From: Nocardia sp. alder85J
GTDB lineage: Bacteria; Actinomycetota; Actinomycetes; Mycobacteriales; Mycobacteriaceae
Assembly (NCBI RefSeq): GCF_020176955.2
Contig: NZ_JAIUCZ020000007.1
Location: 248,001 to 312,000, forward strand
Reading direction: 5' to 3'
DNA: 64,000 bases
The first letter of the stretch is position 1. Every line of letters starts with the position of its first letter. This document shows, piece after piece, positions 41,136 through 48,746 of the stretch. The translations under genes were made by a program, and so were the position numbers. Below the pieces are notes generated by a model that worked only from the letters and a program-made list of their open reading frames with translations, ran no database searches and was not told the origin of the DNA.

Positions 41136-41972
41136 ATGTCGGCCGATGAGGTCGCACGGGTGTTCGCGATAGAGGACAGGGTCGAACGTCTCAAGGCAGC
41201 CACCGAAGGGGTCGCCCAGGCGCAGCAGACCATCAACGAACTCACGCGCATCCGGCGAGCCGTGATCCGCGAACTACACGCCGAGGGGTGGACGTTCGCC
41301 AGAATTGGTGCGGCCGCGGGACTCTCGCGGGCCCGAATTCATCAGGTGAGCACGCAGGGGCCGGTCCCGGAGGGACTGTTCTTCGGCCACGGCCCGCTCA
41401 CCGTGCTCACCCCGGACGTGCGGGCCACCACCCGCGCCGCGCCCCTGATCGGCGCACCCGATGCCGCGGCCCCGCACCGGCTCGCGGAACTGTTGCGGGA
41501 GTTGGGTTTCGCGGCCAACGTGGAACGCTTCCTGCCCGGCCGCCCGCTGGACATCGACCGGGACGGGCTGATCATCCTCGGCGGCCCGGAGCTGTCGCCG
41601 AGCCTGCGCTACCTGGTCGCCGCCGATCCCCGGCTGCGGCGCACGGTGGCCCGGGCCGGCCGGGTCCGCCGCGGTATCGAGGACCGGGCGGCCCGCCGGG
41701 TGTACCGGCCCGGCGGCACCGAACCGTACGACATCGCCTATCTGGCCCGGCTGCCCCGGCCCGACGGCAAGGGCACGGTGCTGGTGATCGACGGCCTGCA
41801 CCCGCCCGGCTCGCTCGGCGCCATCCGGCTGCTGGCCACCCGGCTGGCGACCCTGCACGAGCGGGCCGGGCTGCATCCGTTCTCGGCGGTGGTCGGGGTC
41901 CGCTACGACCGCAACACCGGGGAACCCCTGGAGGCCGACCTGCTGACCCCCATCTACCGCCACGAGCGGTGA
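41136..41972 (+). CDS. HTH protein resembling sigma region 4, unknown function
   Basis: Soluble protein of 278 residues. Residues 14-70 form a coiled helix and a helix-turn-helix (RELHAEGWTFARIGAAAGLS, ARIHQVSTQGP) similar to sigma-factor region 4 or phage-type HTH. The remaining 200 residues are an alpha/beta domain (VDGLHPPGSLGAIRLLATRL; RDGLIILGGPELSPSLRYLVA) that looks like a nucleotide- or ligand-sensing domain; I cannot name it. GPxxSPS-like and RPGGTEPYDIAYLARLP motifs suggest a conserved actinobacterial regulator. Monocistronic, leaderless promoter, followed at once by an interspersed hairpin element. Confidence 0.75.
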   Translation: MSADEVARVFAIEDRVERLKAATEGVAQAQQTINELTRIRRAVIRELHAEGWTFARIGAAAGLSRARIHQVSTQGPVPEGLFFGHGPLTVLTPDVRATTRAAPLIGAPDAAAPHRLAELLRELGFAANVERFLPGRPLDIDRDGLIILGGPELSPSLRYLVAADPRLRRTVARAGRVRRGIEDRAARRVYRPGGTEPYDIAYLARLPRPDGKGTVLVIDGLHPPGSLGAIRLLATRLATLHERAGLHPFSAVVGVRYDRNTGEPLEADLLTPIYRHER

Positions 41973-41980
41973 GCTGTGTC

Positions 41981-42096
41981 TTTGGCCTTCGCTTCGCTCC
42001 GGCGGCGGGGCCCTCGTGACCCCGGTCCTTCCCTCCTCCGGCTCCTCCGCTTCGCTCCCCCGCCTCCGTCAGTCCAGGCCCGGGGCGGGCCCCGCG
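41981..42096 (+). repeat. interspersed hairpin element, copy 1
   Basis: Core A (41981-42005, TTTGGCCTTCGCTTCGCTCC...), left arm 42006-42028, core B (42029-42076, TTCCCTCCTCCGGCTCCTCC...), right arm 42077-42096. Arms pair through CGGGGCCC/GGGCCCCG and CCCCGG/CCGGGG. Cores match copy 2 at 49834 with three differences, arms do not. It lies between convergent genes, 8 bp after a stop codon. Confidence 0.8.
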
Positions 42097-42174
42097 TGGG
42101 GGCTCGGTTACTCGCCGGGGTGCCTGCGCGGGGGTTCGGGTAGCCGGGGCGGGCCCCGCGTGGGGGCTCGGTTA
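42080..42174. repeat. 31-bp direct repeat ending at the gpgS stop codon
   Basis: Two perfect 31-bp copies at 42080-42110 and 42144-42174 (core GGGCCCCGCGTGGGGGCTCG). The second ends in TTA, the complement of the gpgS TAA stop; the first overlaps the right arm of the hairpin element. Confidence 0.85.
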
Positions 42175-43149
42175 TGCCGCGATGCGGTCGGGGCGGATGG
42201 TGTTCATCGGGGGGCGGTCGGCCAGTGAGACATCCGTGTGCAGGGCGGTGAATTCGCCTGCTACCAGCGGGAATTGGGTGAGGGGGGCGCCTGAGTCGCG
42301 AATTCCGGTGCGGCCCAGCATGGTTCCGATGATCTGGCGGCTCATCACACCCAGGTCCGACAGCGGGCGGTTGCGGTGGGTGCGGACGCCGAGGTTCACC
42401 TGGCCCAGCGCCGACAGGCCCAGCAGGTCGTAGGTGTCCAGCAGCAGGCCGATCTCGACGCCGTAGCCGGGGGCGAACGGGACCGCGGTGAGCAGGTCGC
42501 GGGTGCCCGCGTACTCGCCGCCCAGCGGTTGCAGCACCGAGGACAGTCCGGGCCGCAGCGCCGCCAGCAGCGGCCGCGCGACCAGTTCGGTGACCCGGCC
42601 GCCGCCGTGGTGGTCGACCGTCTCGCCGTGCCGCAGCGGGCGGCGGTAGTACGCCTTCACCAGCTGCACGCCGTCGACGGTGAGCAGCGGGCCGAGCAGT
42701 TTCGGCACGAACATCGGATCGGGGTCGATCAGATCCGAGTCCACGAATGCCACCAGGTCGCCGCTGGTGACGGCCAGCGACCGCCACAGCACCTCACCCT
42801 TGCCGGGCAGCGGGTCCAGTTCGGGCACCGCCTCCTCGCGGGTCACCACCCGGGCACCGGCCGCGCGCGCCCGGGCAGCGGTGGCGTCGGTGGAACCGGA
42901 GTCGACCACCACCAGTTCGTCGACCAGCGTGCCGAGCAGCGGCCGGATACTGGCCACCACGTCGGCGACGGTCGCCTCCTCGTTCAGGGCGGGCAGCACC
43001 ACCGAGACGGTCCGTCCGTGCTTGGCGGTGACCAGCTCCTCGACCGTCCAGCCGGGGCGGTCCCAGGTGTGCGAGCGAGCCCAGCCAGCCGTGTCGGCGC
43101 GGCGCGAGTCGTGGGATTCGGGAACGGTCGGTTGGGAGTTGGTCGTCAT
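42172..43149 (-). CDS. gpgS: glucosyl-3-phosphoglycerate synthase
   Basis: GT81 glycosyltransferase of 325 residues that transfers glucose from a nucleotide sugar to 3-phosphoglycerate, the first step towards methylglucose lipopolysaccharide. Motifs: VSVVLPALNEEATVADVV, metal-binding DSD in VAFVDSDLIDPDP, LVKAYYRRPL and PLGGEYAGTRDLL. ATG 43149 overlaps the folP2 stop by 4 nt. folP2-gpgS order matches Rv1207-Rv1208. The C-terminal HTDVSLADRPPMNTIRPDR is also typical of this enzyme. Confidence 0.95.
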   Translation of the reverse strand: MTTNSQPTVPESHDSRRADTAGWARSHTWDRPGWTVEELVTAKHGRTVSVVLPALNEEATVADVVASIRPLLGTLVDELVVVDSGSTDATAARARAAGARVVTREEAVPELDPLPGKGEVLWRSLAVTSGDLVAFVDSDLIDPDPMFVPKLLGPLLTVDGVQLVKAYYRRPLRHGETVDHHGGGRVTELVARPLLAALRPGLSSVLQPLGGEYAGTRDLLTAVPFAPGYGVEIGLLLDTYDLLGLSALGQVNLGVRTHRNRPLSDLGVMSRQIIGTMLGRTGIRDSGAPLTQFPLVAGEFTALHTDVSLADRPPMNTIRPDRIAA

Positions 43150-44021
43150 ACCAGACCTCGCAGAGTTCGTGCGGGGGGCCGCAGGCCCTGGATCGCAGCG
43201 ATCGTGTCCACCACCCGCCTGGTCGCGGCGACTTCGTGGACGCGGAATACCCGGGCGCCCGCCGCCGCCGACCACGCCGTCGCCGCCAGCGTGCCCTCCA
43301 ATCGCTCGGAGAGCCCGACACCGAGAGTCTCTCCGATGAAATCCTTGTTGCTCAGCGCCATCAAGACCGGCCATCCGGTTTTAACGAGAACGTCCACTGC
43401 GCGCAACAGTTCGAGCCCGTGATAGGTGTTCTTGCCGAAGTCGTGGGTGGGGTCGATGAGGATCGCGTCCTTGCTCACCCCCGCCGCCGCGGCGGCCTCC
43501 GCGGCGGCCACCACGGCATCGGTGACCTCGGCGACGATGTCCTGGTACCGCACCCGATGCGGCCGGGTGCGCGGCTGCGCGCCGCCGGTGTGGCTGCACA
43601 CGATGCCCGCGCCCAGTTCCGCGGCAACCGCGGTCAGCTCGGGATCGGCGCCGGCCCAGGTGTCGTTGATCAGGTCGGCGCCGGCGGCGACCGCGGCCCG
43701 CGCCACCTCGCTGCGCCAGGTGTCGATGCTGATCAGCAGGTCCGGATAGCGTTCGCGGATGGCGGCGACGAAGGGGACCACCCGGCGGGCCTCCTCCGCG
43801 GCGTCCACCTCGCTGCCCGGCCCGGCTTTCACCCCGCCGATGTCGACCAGATCCGTCCCCTCGGTGACCGCCCGCGCCACGGCCGACATGGCCGCCTCGT
43901 CGCTGAAGGTGGCGCCCCGGTCGTAGAACGAATCCGGGGTCCGGTTGACGATCGCCATGACCAGCGCCCGATCGGTGGGTACCGGCCTCCCACACAAGGT
44001 GGACAACACCACGGAGCTCAT
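43146..44021 (-). CDS. folP2: dihydropteroate synthase-like protein FolP2
   Basis: Pterin-binding TIM barrel of 291 residues. Motifs: MAIVNRTPDSFYDRGATF, DIGGVKAGPGS, DLLISIDTWRSEVARAA, INDTWAGAD and IDPTHDFGKNTYH. The paralogue class FolP2 in mycobacteria is thought not to supply folate, and its constant linkage to gpgS suggests a role in methylglucose polysaccharide formation, which is inference. ATG 44021 is chosen over an upstream frame because the barrel starts there and GGGAAGG lies upstream. Confidence 0.9.
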   Translation of the reverse strand: MSSVVLSTLCGRPVPTDRALVMAIVNRTPDSFYDRGATFSDEAAMSAVARAVTEGTDLVDIGGVKAGPGSEVDAAEEARRVVPFVAAIRERYPDLLISIDTWRSEVARAAVAAGADLINDTWAGADPELTAVAAELGAGIVCSHTGGAQPRTRPHRVRYQDIVAEVTDAVVAAAEAAAAAGVSKDAILIDPTHDFGKNTYHGLELLRAVDVLVKTGWPVLMALSNKDFIGETLGVGLSERLEGTLAATAWSAAAGARVFRVHEVAATRRVVDTIAAIQGLRPPARTLRGLV

Positions 44022-44207
44022 GCCCGTCCGCCTTCCCTGGCCCAACGTCTCACACGTCACATCCAGTTGATCACAGATCCGCCTCCGCACAGCCGTCGGG
44101 TCACCACCGGGAATACCCGCGGACAGGTCGGATACTCACGACGTTCGTTGTGGATGATCCCTGCGTTCGGCGACGATATTCGTGGCGTCCGGCGCGGATA
44201 CTCCCGG

Positions 44208-45971
44208 TCAGGGCCGGGGCATCGAACCGGTCGCGACCTCCTCGGGATAGGCCGGGTAATAGGGCAGATAGCCTTCGGCGCGCCCGGCCAGCACGTACAC
44301 CGCGCTGTCGCCGCCCGGCGCGTAGCCCTGTTTGCGCAGGTCCACCTTGCGGCTCTTGAAGGTGGAGGTGGTCTCCAACTCGTCGACGACCCGGACGAAC
44401 AGCGGCAGCGCGTAACCGGGCAGCTGCCGGTACAGGTGAGCGGCCAGTGCGGCGCCGTCGAGGCCGGCGCCGGGACGCAACGTCACCGCGGCCATCCCGG
44501 CCCTGCCGTCGGCGCCGGGCAGGTCCACGCCGTAGACGACCGCTCCGGTGATCCCGTCCACGCCGTCGAAGGCGCCCTCCACCTCGGTGGTGGCGACGTT
44601 CTCACCCTTCCAGCGGAAGGTGTCGCCGAGCCGGTCGACGAAGGCGATGTGATGCATGCCCTGATCGCGGACCAGATCGCCGGTGTCGAACCAGGCGTCG
44701 CCGTCCTCGAAGGCGTCGCGGACCAGTTTGGTCTCGGTGGCGGCGGCGTCGGTGTAACCGTCGAACGGGGAAACCGCGGTCACCTTGGTCAGCAGCAGTC
44801 CGACGCCGCCGTGCGGCACCCGCCGGGCCCGGCCGTCCGGATGGCGTTTCGCCTTGCCGGTGGCGTCGTCGAATTCGACGATGGCGAACGGCAGCGGGCA
44901 GTAGCCGGCGGTGCGGGGCAGCCCGAAGGCGTTCACGAACGCGGCGTTGCCCTCGCTGGCGCCGTAGAACTCGATGATGCGGTGGATGCCGAACCGGGCC
45001 TCGAACTCGTCCCACAGTTCCGGCCGCAGCCCGTTGCCCACCACCAGCCGCACCGCATGCTCGCGCTCCTGCGGCCGCGGCGGCTGGTTCAGCAGATACC
45101 GGCACAGCTCGCCGATGTAGATGAACGCCGTGGACCGGGTCGCGATCACCTCGTTCCAGAATCCGGAGGCGGAGAACTTCCGGCCCAGCGCGAAGGTGGC
45201 CCGCGCGCGCAGCACCGCGCCGAGCGCGACGGTCAGCGCGTTGTTGTGGTACAGCGGCAGACAGCAGTACAGGGTGTCGGAGGAGCGCAGCCGCACACCC
45301 AGGCCGCCGAGCCCGTAGGCGCCCTTGGCCCACCGCAGATGGGTCATCACGCTGGCCTTCGGCAGGCCGGTGGTGCCCGAGGTGAAGATCAGGAAGGCCC
45401 GCTCACGAGCCCGGATGTCCTCGCACACCGGCGGATTCGCGGCCTCGGCCGTGCGGGCCAGTTGCTGCAACTCGGTCGCGGACACGTCGTTCGGGACCGG
45501 CTCGGACAGCGACTCCACCGCCTCCCGGCACTCGTCGCCGATCACGTTGAGCACGCTGTCGAGCAGCCGGAAACTGTGTGCCAGCACCCGATCTCGCTGG
45601 TTGGGGTTGAGCAGGCCCACGGTCGCACCGAGTTTCACCGTGGCCAGCACCAGGAACAGCGTCTCGGGCCGGTTGGTCATCAGCACCCCGACCACGTCGC
45701 CGCGGGCCACCCCGCGGGCGGTCAGCACGCTCGCGTACCGGTTCACCTCGGCATTGGCCTCGCCGTAGGTGTAGCTGCGATCCTCGAACCGCAGGAACGG
45801 CCGGCTCGGAACCCGTTGTACGACCTGCTGGAACAGCAACCCGGCCGAGACCCGGTCGTCCGGCGCGACCAGCATGCGCCGCGCCGACTGCGCCATCCCC
45901 GGCAGATCCGGCACCATGCCGGGCAGGCGGCGGGCCAGATCCAGCAGGCCGAAGGTTGCCGCTGTGGTCAC
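44208..45971 (-). CDS. long-chain fatty acyl-CoA synthetase (FadD6-like)
   Basis: Adenylate-forming enzyme of 587 residues that would activate fatty acids to acyl-CoA, perhaps with uptake, as in FATP/very-long-chain synthetases. Motifs: AMP loop FTSGTTGLPKASVMTH, LYHNNALTVALGAVL, FYGASEGNAAFVN, DTGDLVRDQGMHHIAFVDRL and FRWKGENVATTEVE. GTG 45971 overlaps the LOG gene stop by 4 nt, which fixes the start. Position matches Rv1206 (fadD6), directly before folP2. Confidence 0.92.
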   Translation of the reverse strand: MTTAATFGLLDLARRLPGMVPDLPGMAQSARRMLVAPDDRVSAGLLFQQVVQRVPSRPFLRFEDRSYTYGEANAEVNRYASVLTARGVARGDVVGVLMTNRPETLFLVLATVKLGATVGLLNPNQRDRVLAHSFRLLDSVLNVIGDECREAVESLSEPVPNDVSATELQQLARTAEAANPPVCEDIRARERAFLIFTSGTTGLPKASVMTHLRWAKGAYGLGGLGVRLRSSDTLYCCLPLYHNNALTVALGAVLRARATFALGRKFSASGFWNEVIATRSTAFIYIGELCRYLLNQPPRPQEREHAVRLVVGNGLRPELWDEFEARFGIHRIIEFYGASEGNAAFVNAFGLPRTAGYCPLPFAIVEFDDATGKAKRHPDGRARRVPHGGVGLLLTKVTAVSPFDGYTDAAATETKLVRDAFEDGDAWFDTGDLVRDQGMHHIAFVDRLGDTFRWKGENVATTEVEGAFDGVDGITGAVVYGVDLPGADGRAGMAAVTLRPGAGLDGAALAAHLYRQLPGYALPLFVRVVDELETTSTFKSRKVDLRKQGYAPGGDSAVYVLAGRAEGYLPYYPAYPEEVATGSMPRP

Positions 45972-46558
45972 CGTGTCTCCTCCATCCCGGGTGAATTCCC
46001 GTGCAGCGCCGCGAAAGCGGCGTCGATCTCCGCGGTCACGGTAACTCGGTCCAGCGCCGCGCGCCCGGCGAATCCGGTTGCCGTCAGCCCGTCCAGCCAG
46101 TCGAACAGACCACGATAGTGCCCGTCCGGATCGAGTACCACCACCGGCTTCTCGTGCTGACCGAGATACCCACCGGTCCACGCCTCGAACAACTCCTCCA
46201 GGGTGCCGATGCCGCCGGGCAGGGCCAGGAAGGCGTCGGCGCGGTCCTCCATGATCCGCTTCCGCTCGCGCATGGTGTCGGTGACGATCAGTTCGTCGGC
46301 GTCGATATCGGCCAGTTCGCGGTGCACCAGCCGCTTCGGGATCACCCCGACGGTGTGCGCGCCCCCGGCCCGCGCGGCCGTCGCGACCGCGCCCATCATC
46401 GATACCCGGCCGCCGCCGGACACCAATCGCCAACCGCGCCGGGCGATCTCGGCGCCCACCTCGGCGGCCAGCCGCAGCGCCGCGGCGTCCTCGACACTGG
46501 CCGAACAGTAGACACAGACGGCATAGGCCGCCGAATCGCCGGTCCGCTCGTTCACCAC
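45968..46558 (-). CDS. LOG-family nucleoside 5'-monophosphate phosphoribohydrolase (short)
   Basis: Rossmann-fold protein of 196 residues with the LOG signature PGGIGTLEELFEAWT and GGGRVSMMGAVA, plus ERKRIMEDRADAF. Relatives release cytokinin-type bases from riboside monophosphates; in M. tuberculosis the homologue Rv1205 was linked to cytokinin production. It overlaps the acyl-CoA synthetase gene by 4 nt and its start overlaps the longer LOG paralogue by 7 nt, so the three are one operon. Confidence 0.92.
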   Translation of the reverse strand: MVNERTGDSAAYAVCVYCSASVEDAAALRLAAEVGAEIARRGWRLVSGGGRVSMMGAVATAARAGGAHTVGVIPKRLVHRELADIDADELIVTDTMRERKRIMEDRADAFLALPGGIGTLEELFEAWTGGYLGQHEKPVVVLDPDGHYRGLFDWLDGLTATGFAGRAALDRVTVTAEIDAAFAALHGNSPGMEETR

Positions 46559-47355
46559 TTGTCCTCCGTCCCGATCGCATCCTCGGCGGCGGCCGTCTCG
46601 GCGGCCCGCAGCACGATGTCGACCACCTCGTCCACGCTGTCGCTCACATGAAGCAGTTGCAGATCCCCCGGTGCGATCTTGCCCGAGCCCAGCAGCGAAT
46701 CACGCAGCCAGTCCATCAGTCCCGACCAGTACCGAGTGCCGAACAAGATGATCGGGAAGCGAGTGATCTTGCGGGTCTGCACCAGGGTCAGCGCCTCGAA
46801 CAACTCGTCGAGGGTGCCGAAACCGCCGGGCAGGCAGATGAATGCCTGCGAGTACTTCACGAACATCGTCTTGCGCGCGAAGAAGTAGCGGAAGTTGATG
46901 CCCAGATCCACCCACTCGTTGAGGCTCTGCTCGAACGGCAGCTCGATGCCCAGGCCGATCGACAGCCCGTCCTCCTCGCAGGCGCCGCGGTTGGCGGCCT
47001 CCATGATGCCGGGACCACCGCCGGTGATCACCGCGAATCCGGCCCGGGTCAGCGCCGCGCCGATCGCCTGTGCCGCGTGGTACTCCGGGGAGTCGGCCGA
47101 GGTGCGGGCCGAGCCGAAAACCGCCACCGCCCTGGGCACTTCGGCCAGCGCGCCGAAACCCTCGACGAATTCGCTCTGGATCCGCAGCACCCGCCACGGA
47201 TCGGTGTGCACCCAATCGGTGGGACCGCGGCCGTCGAGCAGATGGGCGTCGGTGGTACCGCCGCCACGCTTCAGATCGCCGCGCAACTGGATCGGGCCGC
47301 GCATCTTCGGCGCGGAGCTGGGGGTACGGGTGGGTTCGGGTACGGCGTCGGACAT
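46552..47355 (-). CDS. LOG-family protein (long form)
   Basis: Rossmann-fold protein of 267 residues with VAVFGSARTSADSPEYHAAQ, VITGGGPGIMEAANRGACE and the signature PGGFGTLDELFEALTLVQ. An N-terminal tail of about 60 polar residues distinguishes it from the short paralogue downstream. Long forms act as nucleotide hydrolases in other bacteria; the substrate here is unknown. ATG 47355 is chosen because TAGCGT lies 7 nt upstream. First gene of an operon LOG-LOG-acyl-CoA synthetase that probably continues to folP2-gpgS. Confidence 0.9.
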   Translation of the reverse strand: MSDAVPEPTRTPSSAPKMRGPIQLRGDLKRGGGTTDAHLLDGRGPTDWVHTDPWRVLRIQSEFVEGFGALAEVPRAVAVFGSARTSADSPEYHAAQAIGAALTRAGFAVITGGGPGIMEAANRGACEEDGLSIGLGIELPFEQSLNEWVDLGINFRYFFARKTMFVKYSQAFICLPGGFGTLDELFEALTLVQTRKITRFPIILFGTRYWSGLMDWLRDSLLGSGKIAPGDLQLLHVSDSVDEVVDIVLRAAETAAAEDAIGTEDKW

Positions 47356-47362
47356 GCCGCCA

Positions 47363-47368
47363 ACGCTA
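47363..47368 (-). promoter_or_regulatory. -10 element (TAGCGT) of the LOG operon
   Basis: TAGCGT on the minus strand ends 7 nt before ATG 47355. Confidence 0.45.
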
Positions 47369-47433
47369 CCGGTCCGCAATCGCGGCGACCGGCGCTCACG
47401 CGGCCGGGAATCCCGCCGGCCGGGGCCGCTCGG

Positions 47434-48540
47434 TCAGACCGCCTGTCCGGTCAGGTAACTGCGCAGGATGTCGGACACCATCGTGATCTGACCGGTGGGC
47501 ACGTGCTCATCGACCTTGTGCGCCAGATTCGGGTCGCCGGGGCCGAAGTTCACCGCGGGGATGCCGCGGGCGGCGAAGCGGGAGACGTCGGTCCAGCCGT
47601 ACTTGGCGCGCACCCCGCCGCCGCCGTGCGTGTGCACCATTTCCACCAGATCCTTGGCCGCGGGCGCGGACAGGCCGGGCAGGGCGCCGGGGGCGCCGTC
47701 GGTGCGCTCGAAATCCAGTGCCAGGCCGTCGAACACCTCGCGCACGTGCTCGGTCGCCTGGTCCAGGGTGCGGTCGGGGGCGAAGCGGAAGTTGACGTCC
47801 ACCTCGGCCTCGTCGGGCACCACGTTGCCGGCCACCCCGCCGGAGACACGCACCGCGGACAGGCCCTCGCGGTAGACGCAACCGTCCAGGTCGACCTCGC
47901 GGGGCCGGTAGCCGCCCAGCCGGTCCAGGATCGGGGCCAGATGGTGAATCGCGTTGTCGCCCAGCCAGGCTCGTGCGGTGTGCGCACGGGTGCCGGTCAC
48001 CGTGAGCCTGGCCCGCATGGTGCCCTGGCAACCGGCCTCGATCCAGCCGCCGGACGGCTCGCCCAGCACCGCCAGATCACCGTTCAGCCATTCCGGCAGT
48101 TCGCGTTCGATGCGGCCGAGGCCGTTGTATTCCGCGGCGATCTCCTCGCAGTCGTAGAAGATCAGCGTCAGGTCGCACACCGGGTCGGCGACGGTGGCGG
48201 CCAGGTGCAGGAACACCGCGTCACCGGATTTCATGTCGCAGGTGCCGCAGCCGTAGAGCACCTCGTTGCCGTGCGGGTCGACCTCGAAGCGGCCCGGTAC
48301 GTTGTCGGCGATCGGCACGGTGTCCAGATGCCCGGCCAGGATCACCCGGGTGGGCAGGCCGCGGCTGGTGCGGGCCAGCACGGTGTTGCCGTGCCGCACC
48401 ACCTCGAAACCCTCGGTCTGCTCCCGCAGTGCGCGGGCGACGACGTCGACGATGGCGGCCTCGTCCCGGGAGACGCTCGGGATGTCCACGAGGGCGGCGG
48501 TGAGCGCAATGGGGTCCGCGTGCAGATCGATCGTCGTCAT
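47434..48540 (-). CDS. dapE: succinyl-diaminopimelate desuccinylase
   Basis: Zinc M20 peptidase-family enzyme of 368 residues that removes succinate from N-succinyl-LL-diaminopimelate in lysine and peptidoglycan synthesis. Motifs: metal His and Asp in ILAGHLDTVPIAD, GCGTCDMKSGDAVF, catalytic Glu pair in FYDCEEIAAEYNGLG and the lid-domain TGTRAHTARAWLGDNAIHH. ATG 48540 is supported by TAGGCT 7 nt upstream. Divergent from dapD, the enzyme two steps earlier, with about 200 bp between. Confidence 0.95.
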   Translation of the reverse strand: MTTIDLHADPIALTAALVDIPSVSRDEAAIVDVVARALREQTEGFEVVRHGNTVLARTSRGLPTRVILAGHLDTVPIADNVPGRFEVDPHGNEVLYGCGTCDMKSGDAVFLHLAATVADPVCDLTLIFYDCEEIAAEYNGLGRIERELPEWLNGDLAVLGEPSGGWIEAGCQGTMRARLTVTGTRAHTARAWLGDNAIHHLAPILDRLGGYRPREVDLDGCVYREGLSAVRVSGGVAGNVVPDEAEVDVNFRFAPDRTLDQATEHVREVFDGLALDFERTDGAPGALPGLSAPAAKDLVEMVHTHGGGGVRAKYGWTDVSRFAARGIPAVNFGPGDPNLAHKVDEHVPTGQITMVSDILRSYLTGQAV

Positions 48541-48547
48541 TCGAGCC

Positions 48548-48553
48548 AGCCTA
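48548..48553 (-). promoter_or_regulatory. -10 element (TAGGCT) of dapE
   Basis: TAGGCT on the minus strand ends 7 nt before ATG 48540. Confidence 0.5.
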
Positions 48554-48734
48554 GGTGTTGTCTTGGGTTTCCCCCTGTTCCACTGTGTGATCCGGTGGCC
48601 TTCGATCACCAGCAGTTCACCTGTGATATCGCCCACTTCGGTCGGGGCGTCACCGGGCGGATACCTGGCGTTCATTGTGTCGGCGCGTCCCGGTCGGGGC
48701 GGGCTCCCGCGCGTGCCGGGGGTCGGGGCTCACC

Positions 48735-48740
48735 TAGACT
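48735..48740 (+). promoter_or_regulatory. -10 element (TAGACT) of dapD
   Basis: TAGACT, 6 nt, then GTG 48747: leaderless-type start. Confidence 0.55.
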
Positions 48741-48746
48741 CGGCGC

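Noticed and set aside
44022..44207. Small gene or RNA between folP2 and the acyl-CoA synthetase
   Set aside because: No frame with a ribosome site and no strong structure; it probably holds a folP2 promoter.
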